Shown here: positions 15,994-24,583 of the stretch, piece after piece
Position numbering within the stretch: the stretch's first letter is position 1
Layout: the number at the start of each line of letters is the position of its first letter
NCBI RefSeq assembly: GCF_025716945.1
Contig: NZ_JAOVZT010000015.1
Span: forward strand, 18,834 to 82,833
Length of the DNA: 64,000 bases
Reading direction: 5' to 3'
Origin: Geodermatophilus sp. YIM 151500
GTDB taxonomy: Bacteria > Actinomycetota > Actinomycetes > Mycobacteriales > Geodermatophilaceae
Notes under the pieces: generated by a model
The model's input: the letters and a program-made list of their open reading frames with translations, nothing else
Told to the model about the DNA's origin: nothing
The model's database searches: none
Position numbers and translations under genes: made by a program

Positions 15994-17019
15994 ATGGCCC
16001 ACAGGGACGTCGTCGTCGGCGGCGCCTCCGCCGGCGGCGTGGAGGCGCTGCGCGGCCTGGTCGCCGGGTTCCCGCCCGACCTACCCGCCGCCGTGCTGGT
16101 CGTGCTGCACCTGCCCTCCAGCGGTGGGAGCGCGCTGGCCCAGGTGCTCGACCGGGCCGGCCCGCTGCCGGCGCGTCCCGCCCGCGAAGGTGCTCCGCTG
16201 GAGCACGGGACCGTGTCGGTCGCCGTGCCCGACCGGCACCTGCTGCTGAGCGAGGGCGATCGGCTCACCCTGTCGATGGGACCGCGGGAGAACGGCCACC
16301 GGCCCGCGGTCGACGCGTTGTTCCGCTCCGCCGCGCACGTCGCCGGCGCCCGCGTCATCGGCGTCGTGCTGTCCGGGGCGCTGGACGACGGCGCCGCCGG
16401 CCTGGTGGCGGTCGCCGCGCGGGGCGGCGTCCCTGTGGTGCAGGACCCGGAGGAAGCCCTCTATCCGAGCATGCCGCGGTCGGCGGCCGCCGCCCTGAAG
16501 GTCGAGCACGTGCTGCCCGCCGCGGGGATCGGCGCGCTGCTGGGCCGGCTCAGCGTCGAGGAGGTCCCGGACGGCGGCGTCGCTCCGCTGCCACTACCGA
16601 TGCGTCAGGAGAACGCAATGGCCGCGATGGACGACGACGCGATCGGCGGAGTGGAGCACCCGGGCTCCCCCGTGGCGATGACCTGTCCCGACTGCCACGG
16701 CCCGCTGTTCAGCATCCCCGACGAGTCGCTGCACCGGTACCGCTGCCTCGTGGGGCACGGCTGGTCGGCCGAGTCGCTGGCCATCCAGCAGAACAGCGCC
16801 GTCGAGGGGGCGCTGTGGATGGCCCTGCGCAGCCTCGAGGAGAAGGCGCAGCTCGCGCGGACCATGGGAGACCGGGCACGCGCATCCGGGCACGCGCTGA
16901 CCGGCGAGCGCTTCGACGAGCGGGCCGCCGACGCGCACCGCGCCGCGCTGCTGATCCGCGACCTGCTCGAGCGCGCCACGCTGGGCGTCACCGACGAGCC
17001 CGCGGACGGCGTGGCATGA
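15994..17019 (+). CDS. cheB: CheB-type protein-glutamate methylesterase without receiver domain
   Basis: 341 aa. The CheB catalytic domain begins at residue 1: GGASAGG with Ser12, His39 (VVLHLPSS), and a conserved Asp in VVLSGALDDGAAGL. The usual N-terminal response-regulator domain is absent. A C-terminal part has CPDC and RCLVGHGW, a metal-site-like motif of CheB relatives linked to stress signalling rather than motility. It overlaps the CheR gene by 4 bp. No flagellar or receptor genes are in the window. Confidence 0.9.
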   Translation: MAHRDVVVGGASAGGVEALRGLVAGFPPDLPAAVLVVLHLPSSGGSALAQVLDRAGPLPARPAREGAPLEHGTVSVAVPDRHLLLSEGDRLTLSMGPRENGHRPAVDALFRSAAHVAGARVIGVVLSGALDDGAAGLVAVAARGGVPVVQDPEEALYPSMPRSAAAALKVEHVLPAAGIGALLGRLSVEEVPDGGVAPLPLPMRQENAMAAMDDDAIGGVEHPGSPVAMTCPDCHGPLFSIPDESLHRYRCLVGHGWSAESLAIQQNSAVEGALWMALRSLEEKAQLARTMGDRARASGHALTGERFDERAADAHRAALLIRDLLERATLGVTDEPADGVA

Positions 17020-18881
17020 GCACCGGCGAGTACACGGACGACTCGGCGCTCACCGCGGTCGACCCCGACTTCGAGGAGCTGCTCGCCTGGCTGAAGGAGA
17101 GCCGCGGTTTCGACTTCACCGGCTACAAGCGGCCGAGTCTGCTGCGCCGGATCACCCGCCGGATGCACGACGTCGGCCTGGACTCCTTCACCGGGTACCG
17201 CGACCACCTGGAGCTGCACCAGGAGGAGTTCGTCGCGCTGTTCAACACCATCCTGATCAACGTCACCTCGTTCTTCCGCGACCCCGACACGTGGGCCTAC
17301 CTCGCCGATCACGTGCTGCCCGAGCTCGTCACCCGCGGCCGGCCGATCCGCGCCTGGAGCGCCGGGTGCGCGTCCGGGCAGGAGGCCTACTCGTTGGCGA
17401 TGCTGCTCGCCGAGCAGCTCGGTCACGAGGAGTACCGGCGCCGGGTCAAGATCTACGCCACCGACGTCGACGAGGAGGCGCTCACGGCCGCCCGGCTGGC
17501 GACCTACACCGAGGCCGAGCTCAAGGGCATCAGCCCGGAGCGGCTGGAACGCTTCTTCGAACGGGAGGGGACCCGCGCCGCGTTCCGCAAGGACCTGCGC
17601 CGAGGGGTCATCTTCGGTCGCAACGACCTGGTGCAGGACGCGCCCATCTCGCACGTCGACCTGCTCCTGTGCCGCAACACCCTCATGTACTTCAACGCCG
17701 ACACCCAGCACCAGGTGGCCGAGCGGCTGCACTTCGCCCTCGAGCCGCACGGGGTGCTCGTGCTGGGCAAGGCCGAGCTGCTGCTGTCGCACTCGGCGCT
17801 GTTCGCGCCGGTCGACCTCTCGCGGCGGCTGTTCCGCAGGCGGCAGGACTTCGGCGGGAACGGACGGCGCGGCCGCGTCTTCCTCGCCGCCCGGACCGCG
17901 AACCACGAGGTCCGTCGCCCGGACGAACGGCTCCGGGAGCAGGCACTGCTCGCCGCGCCGTCGGCCCAGGTGGTCCTCGATGCCGCGGGCGTGCTGGCGC
18001 TGTCCAACATCGAGGCCGACCGGCTGTTCGGCCTGAACCCGCGTGACATCGGCCGGCTGTTCCAGGACCTCGAGCTCTCCTACCGCCCGCTCGAGCTGCG
18101 CACCCACATCGAGCAGGCGGCCACCGAGCGGCGCGTGCAGTGGATCCGCGGCGTCGAGGTGCACCGGCTCGGCGCCGATCCCGTCGTGCTGGACGTCCAG
18201 GTCACCCCGCTCGCCGACGACACCGGTGAGCTGATCGGCACCAGCGTGGTCTTCGAGGACGTCAGCCGCTACCGGTCGCTGCAGCGGGAACTCGAGTACG
18301 CCAACGAGCAGCTGGAGACCGCCTACGAGGAGCTCCAGTCGACCAACGAGGAGCTCGAGACCACCAACGAGGAGCTGCAGTCGACGGTCGAGGAGCTGGA
18401 GACCACCAACGAGGAGCTCCAGTCCACCAACGAGGAACTCGAGACGATGAACGAGGAGCTGCAGTCGATGAACGACGCGCTGCACTCCGGCAACGACGAC
18501 CTGCGCGAGCACACCAGCCAGGTCGCCGAACGCAACGACCTGCTGACCGCGGTGCTGTCCAGCGTCCGGGCCGGCCTGGTGGTGCTGGACGGCGGTTACC
18601 GGGTGCTGACCTGGAACACCGCAGCCGCCGAGCTGTGGGGCGTGCGCGAGGACGAGGCCCTCGGCCGGCTGCTGGCCGACCTGGACATCGGGCTGCCGGT
18701 CGACCGGGTCAGCCCCGTGCTGCACGAGCTGACCGGGAGCGGCGCGCACCAGGAGGTGACCGTGCCTGCGGTCAACCGACGCGGCAAGCGGATCCGCCTC
18801 CGGGTGACGGCCAGCCCGCTGCGCGACCCGGCCGGCCGGCAGACCGGCACGGTTCTCCTCATGGACCCGCAGGCGGATTGA
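17016..18881 (+). CDS. CheR methyltransferase with PAS domains and a long coiled coil
   Basis: 621 aa, starting at the ATG that overlaps the cheB stop. The CheR domain (about 15-290) has FFRDP, the SAM site WSAGCASGQEAYSLAM and LLCRNTLMYF. It is followed by a PAS domain (about 305-420), a coiled coil of seven-residue units alternating EELQSTN and EELETTN (about 430-490), and a second PAS domain with no output domain after it. Hybrid CheB/CheR-PAS proteins occur in non-motile stress and light-signalling pathways. The histidine kinase part often fused to such proteins is missing. Confidence 0.92.
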   Translation: MSTGEYTDDSALTAVDPDFEELLAWLKESRGFDFTGYKRPSLLRRITRRMHDVGLDSFTGYRDHLELHQEEFVALFNTILINVTSFFRDPDTWAYLADHVLPELVTRGRPIRAWSAGCASGQEAYSLAMLLAEQLGHEEYRRRVKIYATDVDEEALTAARLATYTEAELKGISPERLERFFEREGTRAAFRKDLRRGVIFGRNDLVQDAPISHVDLLLCRNTLMYFNADTQHQVAERLHFALEPHGVLVLGKAELLLSHSALFAPVDLSRRLFRRRQDFGGNGRRGRVFLAARTANHEVRRPDERLREQALLAAPSAQVVLDAAGVLALSNIEADRLFGLNPRDIGRLFQDLELSYRPLELRTHIEQAATERRVQWIRGVEVHRLGADPVVLDVQVTPLADDTGELIGTSVVFEDVSRYRSLQRELEYANEQLETAYEELQSTNEELETTNEELQSTVEELETTNEELQSTNEELETMNEELQSMNDALHSGNDDLREHTSQVAERNDLLTAVLSSVRAGLVVLDGGYRVLTWNTAAAELWGVREDEALGRLLADLDIGLPVDRVSPVLHELTGSGAHQEVTVPAVNRRGKRIRLRVTASPLRDPAGRQTGTVLLMDPQAD

Positions 18882-18888
18882 ACGCGGC

Positions 18889-20265
18889 TCACAGCTGCCG
18901 CAGGAGCGCGTCGGTCGCCTCGCCCCGGACCAGCAGGGCTGCGACGTCGCGCAGCTTGACGTTGTGCCGGCTGGAGTAGGCGACGAGCCGGGCGAAGGCC
19001 GCGTCGGCGGTGCCGCCGTGGCGGGCCATGACCATGCCCTTGGCCTGGTCGATGACCGCCCGTGACTCCAGCGCCCGGTTGAGGTGCCGGCTGAGTTCCT
19101 GCAGGGATCTCCGCTCCTCCACGGCCTCGAACACGGCGCCCACGGCGACGACCACGAGTTCGCCGATGCGGACCGCATGCGCGGAGAAGACGTCCCGTCC
19201 GCGTGCGTAGACGTTGAGCACGCCCACGTGACGGTCCTGAACCGGGATGGGCAGCGCGAGGACGGACCGGACACCCGCCGTGTGCGGGTCCGCCCGCGCG
19301 AGACCGGGCCAGCGCGGATCCCCCGGCAGGTCGTCGCCGACGACGACGGAGCGCTGCTCGTAGGCATCGACGCACGGCCCCTCGCCGGCCTGCAGCTGCA
19401 GGCCGTCGAACTGCTGGGCGAGGGCGTCGTCGCTGGCCAGCCGTTCCGGCGCTCGGGGCGACCCGAGGGAGACCCCCGACGCGTCGGCGCCCGGGATCGC
19501 GGCCGTGACGACGGCGGCCAGGCGGCCGAGCAGCCGCTGCGGATCGCTGCTGTCGAGCGGTAGCAGGCACAAGCGGGCGAACGCGGTCGCGACCGCCTCC
19601 GCCTCCCCGACCGGCGGCTCGGGCGGCGAGGCCGCCGCGGGGGTCCGAGCGGTCGACGGAGGGCCCTCCGTCGTGACGCCATCGGGCCGCGCCGGCGCGG
19701 CCCGATCGGGGACGACGACCCACCGGACGCCGCCCTCCACGTGCATGCCGACGAGCTCGACCGGCAGCGGCGCGCCGCGGCGCGGCGCCAGCGTGACCCG
19801 GACCCGCTCCTCGGCTGCCCCGTGCACGAGCCGGCGGAGCGAGGACCGCAGCGCGGTGCGCTCGTCGGGCCGGACGAAGACGGGGAGCGGCTTGCCCACC
19901 AGGTGCACCGGCCGGATGCCGATCAGGTCGCAGGCCGCCGCGTTGGCCTCCAGCACGCCGCCCTGCGCGTCGGTGACCAGCACCCCGACGGCGAGCAGAT
20001 CCGTCAGCCGCTCCCGCCAGCCCCGCTCGGCGGCCTGCCGGGCGAGCAGCACGTCGAGCTCGGCCCGCTGCGCCGTGATCTCCTCCTCGGCGACGCGCAG
20101 CTCCTCCTGCGCCACTTCCAGCTCGCCCAGGGCCGACAGCAGCTCGGCCGACCGGCCGGGTCGGGTGCGCCCGGTCCCGACCGGGTCGACCTCGCCGGCG
20201 CCCGCCGCACCCGTCACCTGTCCACTTTCCCGCGTCGTGCGGTCGCGCGGGGTCGCGGGTGCCAC
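18889..20265 (-). CDS. PAS-GAF-ANTAR regulator (RNA-binding antiterminator type)
   Basis: 458 aa. A short coiled coil (ELEVAQEELRVAEEEITAQR), a PAS domain (about 85-190), a GAF domain (about 235-385) and a C-terminal ANTAR domain (about 395-452, containing ALESRAVIDQAKGMVMARHG). ANTAR domains bind paired RNA hairpins to stop premature termination. The start is a GTG with a GAGG-rich stretch upstream. It converges with the CheR gene (7 bp gap) and may take its signal from the same chemistry; the target RNAs are not visible. Confidence 0.9.
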   Translation of the reverse strand: MAPATPRDRTTRESGQVTGAAGAGEVDPVGTGRTRPGRSAELLSALGELEVAQEELRVAEEEITAQRAELDVLLARQAAERGWRERLTDLLAVGVLVTDAQGGVLEANAAACDLIGIRPVHLVGKPLPVFVRPDERTALRSSLRRLVHGAAEERVRVTLAPRRGAPLPVELVGMHVEGGVRWVVVPDRAAPARPDGVTTEGPPSTARTPAAASPPEPPVGEAEAVATAFARLCLLPLDSSDPQRLLGRLAAVVTAAIPGADASGVSLGSPRAPERLASDDALAQQFDGLQLQAGEGPCVDAYEQRSVVVGDDLPGDPRWPGLARADPHTAGVRSVLALPIPVQDRHVGVLNVYARGRDVFSAHAVRIGELVVVAVGAVFEAVEERRSLQELSRHLNRALESRAVIDQAKGMVMARHGGTADAAFARLVAYSSRHNVKLRDVAALLVRGEATDALLRQL

Positions 20266-20320
20266 GGCACGGCCCCTCGGCCTCCTTGACCGCTCTGCGC
20301 AGTCGCGTCACCACTGGGTG

Positions 20321-20349
20321 TTGTGATTCGTCGGGGATGGGCCTACCGT
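20321..20349 (+). promoter_or_regulatory. Candidate promoter of the STAS gene
   Basis: TTGTGA (20321-20326), 17 bp, TACCGT (20344-20349), about 50 bp before the start at 20403. A moderate match to the vegetative consensus. Confidence 0.4.
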
Positions 20350-20402
20350 CAGGACCGGTTCCGTCGAAGCGACGGCGTGGACCAGCGAGCTGAGGAGAAG
20401 GT

Positions 20403-20963
20403 GTGCCCCCGCTCAACGTCGCCCTCGTCCCGGGCCCGGACCAGGTCGTCGTCCGGCTGACCGGTGAGGCGGACCTGTCCACCGCCGCGCTGCTCGCCGA
20501 CGCCCTCGCCCAGGCCGCGGGCCTGGGCACATCGCGCGTCGTGGTCGACGTCGCCGCGGCCCGGTTCTGGGACTGCTCGGCACTGCACGTGCTCGCCGAC
20601 TTCACGGCCGACCTCGCCCGTGCCGCACGGCGCTGCCGCATCGTCGGCGCCTCTGCGGCCACGCGGCGTCTCGTCGTGCTGGCCGACTTCTCCGCAGCGC
20701 TGGAGCTCGACGGCCCGGTGGACGCACCGGCGGTCGCCCCGCCGACCGAGCCGCACCGCTGCCCACCGCCGGTCGTCCCGACGGCGCCGCCCACGGCGGG
20801 CACGCCGCCTCCCCCAGCGGGACTCCTGCGGCCTTCGGCGGCCGGACGTCGCGACGAGCGCGGGCACCGCCGGTCGCGGGTGCCCGAGCACCCGGCGCCG
20901 GCCCGCCGCCGCACCCTCGGCTCCCACCGGGGCAGCGCGCTCTCCCTGCGTCGCTGGCGCTGA
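20403..20963 (+). CDS. STAS-domain protein (anti-sigma factor antagonist type)
   Basis: 186 aa from a GTG with a GAGGAG site. Residues 1-100 form a STAS fold, with the phospho-acceptor region at FWDCSALHVL where anti-sigma antagonists have D-S-S/T-G. The C-terminal 85 residues are Pro- then Arg-rich and look disordered. No anti-sigma kinase is beside it; the neighbouring GAF-ANTAR protein suggests a general-stress network. The partner is unknown. Confidence 0.8.
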   Translation: MPPLNVALVPGPDQVVVRLTGEADLSTAALLADALAQAAGLGTSRVVVDVAAARFWDCSALHVLADFTADLARAARRCRIVGASAATRRLVVLADFSAALELDGPVDAPAVAPPTEPHRCPPPVVPTAPPTAGTPPPPAGLLRPSAAGRRDERGHRRSRVPEHPAPARRRTLGSHRGSALSLRRWR

Positions 20964-21067
20964 GCCGGCGCCGCTCCCCCGGTCGTCCGGGCCGGTGACC
21001 GGTCGCCGGGCCGGGTGGCAGCGCGACCGCCCTCGCCGGGATGCCCCTGTGCCTGTTCGATGTCGCC

Positions 21068-21661
21068 ATGGGTGGTGACCGGGGCCAGATCGTCGTCCTG
21101 CGGCACGGGCAGACCGAGTGGAGCCTCAGCGGCCAGCACACCGGCGTCACCGACCTGCCGCTGCTCCCGGAGGGCGAGGAGCAGGCGCGGGCGCTGGCCG
21201 CGGCACTCGCCGGGCACCGGTTCGTCGAGGTGCGCGTCTCCCCCCGGCAGCGGGCGGTGCGGACCGCCGAGCTGGCCGGCCTGCGGGTCACCGCGACCGA
21301 CGAGGACCTCGTCGAGCTCGACTACGGCGGCTACGAGGGCCGGACGACGGCGGAGATCAGCGAGGAGCTCGGCCGCGAGTGGTCGATCTGGCGCGACGGC
21401 ACCGTGCCCGGGCCGACGCCGGGCGAGACGTTGGCCGCCGCCGGGGGCCGGGTCGACCGGGTGCTCGACCGGGTGCGGGAGCGGCTGGACGACGGTGACG
21501 TCGCGCTGGTCGCGCACGGGCACGTGCTGCGGGTGCTCACCGCCCGCTGGCTCGGCCTGGAACCGGAGGCCGGGCGGCTGTTCGCCCTGCCGGCCGGCAG
21601 CTTCGGCGTCCTCGGGCACGAGCACGGTCGCCCCGTGCTCACCCGGTGGGGCCTGACCTGA
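21068..21661 (+). CDS. Histidine phosphatase family protein (phosphoglycerate-mutase-like)
   Basis: 197 aa from the chosen ATG; another ATG nine codons earlier is possible but gives an atypical start. VVLRHGQTEW contains the phospho-accepting His, VSPRQRAVRTAEL the second phosphate-binding Arg, and LVAHGHVLRVL the second catalytic His. The substrate is unknown; relatives include acid phosphatases and RNase HI-linked enzymes. Confidence 0.88.
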   Translation: MGGDRGQIVVLRHGQTEWSLSGQHTGVTDLPLLPEGEEQARALAAALAGHRFVEVRVSPRQRAVRTAELAGLRVTATDEDLVELDYGGYEGRTTAEISEELGREWSIWRDGTVPGPTPGETLAAAGGRVDRVLDRVRERLDDGDVALVAHGHVLRVLTARWLGLEPEAGRLFALPAGSFGVLGHEHGRPVLTRWGLT

Positions 21662-21678
21662 GCCGACTTCCGCCCGGG

Positions 21679-22809
21679 TCAGCTCGCGTGCGGGACGGCG
21701 GGTTGCCAGCGGACGTCGGGCTCCGCGACGGACGGCCCGGGACGGGCCGGGCGGCCGAACAGCCAGCCCTGACCGAGGTCCGCGCCGAGCTCGGCGACCT
21801 GCTCGGCCAGCTGCTCGGTCTCGATGCCCTCCGCGACGACCACCGCGCCGAGCTCGTGGGCCATGTCGGCCACCGCCTTCACCACGGTGCGGGCACCGTC
21901 GTGCGGCAGCTGCTGCACCAGTCCCTTGTCCAGCTTGACCACGTCGGGCCGGACGGCGGCCAGCAGCGTGAGGCTCGACCAGCCGGCGCCCACGTCGTCG
22001 AGTGCAACCCGCCAACCCAGCGAGCGGTAGTGCTCCAGCAGGGAGACGAGGTGCCCGCGGTCGGCGACGGCGTGCGACTCGACCACCTCGAAGACCAGCT
22101 GGTGCGGCGGGACGCCGGTGTCGTGCACGACCCGCTCGGTGCTGGCCAGGCAGACCTGCGGGCGGAAGATCGACGTGGGGTTGAAGTTGACGTAGAGGTC
22201 GTCGTCGCCCAGCCACGGGACCGCGCCGGCGATGGCCGACTCGCGGCCGATGCGGTCCAAGCGGTCCAACCACCCGGCGGCCTCCGCGACGAAGAAGAGG
22301 TCGCCGCCGCCGACCTCCCGGCCGTCGACCACCCCCCGGAGCAGCGCCTCGTGGGCGACGACCCTGCGGTCGGCGAGCGAGACGATCGGCTGGTAGACCG
22401 ACCAGAACTCGGCCTCGGCGAGCACGCCCACCTCGACGGTGATGCCGCGCCGGGCCAGCTCGACGGCGAAGGTCGGCGCCGTGAGCAACCGGGCGGTGAG
22501 CTCCGTGCCGTCGTCCGGTGGATCGGTGACCACCCGCAGCGCCTCGGTCTCGGCGGCGGTCAGGTCCCGGGCCAGCCGTTCGAAGAGCCGCTCGAGCCCG
22601 CGGCCGCCCCGGTCGTCGACGACGTCGAGCAGCGACGGGGCGGTGTACACGGTCAGGCCCAGGGCGTCGGCGGTCCGGGCGACCGCCGGGAGGACGTGAC
22701 CGACGGAGGTGGCCAGCAGCGCCCGGGACGCCCGGCCGGGCACCTCCCAGTTGGACCGGCACCCGCAGGTGCCGCCGCAGATGGTTCCCACAGGCGCAGG
22801 ATGACCCAC
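21679..22809 (-). CDS. EAL-domain c-di-GMP phosphodiesterase with a Cys-rich N-terminus
   Basis: 376 aa from the GTG at 22809, or 370 from the GTG at 22791. The first residues carry CGGTCGC, a possible metal or redox site, then a globular sensor-like region, then an EAL domain. HEALLRG, NFNPTSIF, VVESH, ALDDVGAGWSSL, VKLDKG, AEGIET and LGQGWLF keep the residues known to bind metal and c-di-GMP, so the enzyme is probably active. It is the second c-di-GMP protein in the window. Longer upstream reading runs antisense to the TetR gene and was rejected. Confidence 0.87.
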   Translation of the reverse strand: MGHPAPVGTICGGTCGCRSNWEVPGRASRALLATSVGHVLPAVARTADALGLTVYTAPSLLDVVDDRGGRGLERLFERLARDLTAAETEALRVVTDPPDDGTELTARLLTAPTFAVELARRGITVEVGVLAEAEFWSVYQPIVSLADRRVVAHEALLRGVVDGREVGGGDLFFVAEAAGWLDRLDRIGRESAIAGAVPWLGDDDLYVNFNPTSIFRPQVCLASTERVVHDTGVPPHQLVFEVVESHAVADRGHLVSLLEHYRSLGWRVALDDVGAGWSSLTLLAAVRPDVVKLDKGLVQQLPHDGARTVVKAVADMAHELGAVVVAEGIETEQLAEQVAELGADLGQGWLFGRPARPGPSVAEPDVRWQPAVPHAS

Positions 22810-22903
22810 GGTCGGGCGGCTGCGGAACAGGCGCGCGGCCGGGCCCGACGCCCGCTCGGGTGATGCCTCCGCGACCTGCGCGGATGATCCCACCAGGTCA
22901 TCG

Positions 22904-22918
22904 CTTAAGTGTCTAAAG
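22904..22918. promoter_or_regulatory. Imperfect palindrome over the TetR promoter
   Basis: CTTAAG, TGT, CTAAAG: ten of fifteen positions are symmetric. It overlaps the -10 of the TetR gene and may be its autoregulatory site. Confidence 0.45.
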
Positions 22919-22919
22919 T
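22914..22919 (+). promoter_or_regulatory. Leaderless -10 of the TetR gene
   Basis: TAAAGT ends seven bases before the ATG at 22927, so transcription would start at or next to the start codon. This supports the ATG at 22927 over one at 22909. Confidence 0.6.
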
Positions 22920-22926
22920 CAGCGAC

Positions 22927-23547
22927 ATGAGCGCCGCCATGACCGAGACACCCCGTCCCAGCCGGGGCGGTCGCCCACGCGACCCGAGTCGCGACAGCGT
23001 GATCCGGGCCGCGATCCTGCAACTGCTCGCGGAGGTCGGCTACGGCGCGCTGACGATGGACGCGGTCGCGGCCGAGGCGGGGGTCGGCAAGGCGACGATC
23101 TACCGCCGGTGGCGCACCAAGCAGGACCTCGTCGTCGACACCATCGCCGAGCTCAACCGCGCCGAGATCACACCGCCCGACACCGGCTCGCTGGAGGGCG
23201 ACCTCCGGTCGATGCTGCGCTCCCTGGTGGGGGTCATCAGCGGGCCGGCCGGTGCGGCGACCCTGTCGCTGCTGTCGACCGTGCCGCACCACCCGGCGCT
23301 GGCGGAGGCCTTCCGCGCCGGGCCGATGGGCGTGTGGCGGCACGGCTTCGACGAGGTCTGGGCGCGCGCGGAGCAGCGCGGCGAGGTGCGACCGGGTCTG
23401 TCCGGCTCGCTGACGGCGGAGGCGGCCAGCGCGCTGCTGGTGCAGCGCTGGCTGCTCACCGGCGAGCGGGTCGACGAGCTGTACGCCGACGAGGTGCTCG
23501 AGCAGGTGCTGCTGCCCCTCATCCGGGCCACCCACGCGCCGGGCTGA
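22927..23547 (+). CDS. TetR-family transcriptional regulator
   Basis: 206 aa. Helix-turn-helix region VGYGALTMDAVAAEAGVGKA followed by TIYRRW, typical of the TetR subgroup with a TetR_C_16-like C-terminal domain. It is divergent from the EAL gene (117 bp apart), and no transporter or enzyme lies immediately downstream on the same strand. The target is unknown apart from possible self-control through the overlapping palindrome. Confidence 0.88.
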   Translation: MSAAMTETPRPSRGGRPRDPSRDSVIRAAILQLLAEVGYGALTMDAVAAEAGVGKATIYRRWRTKQDLVVDTIAELNRAEITPPDTGSLEGDLRSMLRSLVGVISGPAGAATLSLLSTVPHHPALAEAFRAGPMGVWRHGFDEVWARAEQRGEVRPGLSGSLTAEAASALLVQRWLLTGERVDELYADEVLEQVLLPLIRATHAPG

Positions 23548-23585
23548 CGCGGTCCGGCGCGGGAGAGGCCGCCGTCACCGGTCCG

Positions 23586-24080
23586 TCACCAGCCCCAGGT
23601 ACCCGGCTCGCCCTTGAACGGGCCGACCACCTCGTCGGTGATCCACCCGCCGTAGAACTCGCCGGGCTGCGGTCGCGCCTGCTCGCCGTCGACCAGCGCC
23701 CGGTCCACCCGTCCCGGGTAGAAGGCGACGGCGCCGCGCAGCTGCTCGTAGCCGGGCGCAGGGTCTTCGTAGGACCACGCGACGGCGGGCAGTCGGCGTC
23801 CGTCGACGACGACGTCCCAGTAGGTCGCCTGCCCCTTCCACTCGCACCACGACCCACCGCCGGCGCGCTCGAGCACGCCGTCGGCGACGTCGTCGCGGGG
23901 CACGTAGTAGACGGGCGGGTGGCTGGTCTCGCAGACGCGCACCGCGCGGTCGGTCGAGGCGACGACCCGGCCGGCGACCTCGACGACCACCCGCCGCGGC
24001 GTGACCTCCGCCGACGGCGGGCGGGGGTAGTCCCAGACGGACTCCTGACCGGGGCCTGCGGGATCGCGAGAGGGGTGCAC
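23586..24080 (-). CDS. DUF427 family protein
   Basis: 164 aa. The family pattern is clear: SVWDYPRPP, YYVPRDDV, CEWKGQATYWDV, AWSYEDPAPGYE and VAFYPGRVD. The molecular function of DUF427 is not established. It starts at a GTG and lies 19 bp after the DUF3618 gene on the same strand, so the two may be co-transcribed. Confidence 0.88.
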   Translation of the reverse strand: MHPSRDPAGPGQESVWDYPRPPSAEVTPRRVVVEVAGRVVASTDRAVRVCETSHPPVYYVPRDDVADGVLERAGGGSWCEWKGQATYWDVVVDGRRLPAVAWSYEDPAPGYEQLRGAVAFYPGRVDRALVDGEQARPQPGEFYGGWITDEVVGPFKGEPGTWGW

Positions 24081-24099
24081 GCCGTCCAGTGTGCGCCGG

Positions 24100-24330
24100 T
24101 CAGCGGCTCCGGTGCCGGGCCTTCCGGACGGCGCCCACGGTCATGACCAGTCCGAGGACGCTGACCACGGCGATCCCGGCCGGCGACTGCAGGAACCGGA
24201 GCGCCGCCGCCTTGCCATCCCCCGCGAGCCGCTTCGGGCTGCCCCGGAAGGCGAGCGTGTCGAGCGTCGCGGCCAGCGACTCACGGGCGGCGTCGATCTC
24301 CAACTGGATCTCTCGAGGGTCGCGAGGCAC
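24100..24330 (-). CDS. DUF3618 small membrane protein
   Basis: 76 aa from a GTG. PRDPREIQLEIDAARESLAA is the typical DUF3618 opening, followed by TLAFRGSPKRLAGDGKA, one membrane segment (AGIAVVSVLGLVMTVGAV) and a basic C-terminus. The family is found mainly in actinobacteria near envelope-stress proteins. The start is fixed by the family pattern; longer upstream reading overlaps the tRNA gene. Confidence 0.85.
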   Translation of the reverse strand: MPRDPREIQLEIDAARESLAATLDTLAFRGSPKRLAGDGKAAALRFLQSPAGIAVVSVLGLVMTVGAVRKARHRSR

Positions 24331-24416
24331 GGCGACAGCCTGCCAGACGGCGCCGGATCCAGCGCATTCACGCCCTGACCGGCACCCGCCCGGGGGACTC
24401 CTAGACTCGGGCCGAC

Positions 24417-24497
24417 GCGGGAGTGGTGTAACGGCAGCCACGCCAGACTTAGGATCTGGTGCCTTCGGGCGTGGGGGTTCGACTCCCCCCTCCCGCA
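24417..24497 (+). tRNA. tRNA-Leu (anticodon UAG)
   Basis: 81 nt class II tRNA. Acceptor GCGGGAG pairs with CTCCCGC, D stem GTG/CAC, anticodon stem CCAGA/TCTGG around loop CTTAGGA (anticodon TAG at 24450-24452), a long variable arm (TGCC/GGCG), T arm GGGGG-TTCGACT-CCCCC, discriminator A. The CCA end is not encoded. Confidence 0.96.
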
Positions 24498-24583
24498 CCG
24501 TCGATCGCCGGTGGGAACCTCGGGCACGGACACCGGTGCGGTCGTCGCCGAGCGGGTCGCGGCCGATCCCGCTCCCGGCCCGG

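Noticed and set aside
18596-22762. 1388-codon minus-strand open frame across four genes
   Set aside because: It only runs because of GC bias and crosses real genes in the wrong frame; the true EAL gene is its neighbour in another frame.
24417-24583. tRNA-Leu as an integration site of a mobile element
   Set aside because: No integrase gene or repeated tRNA 3' end was seen nearby.
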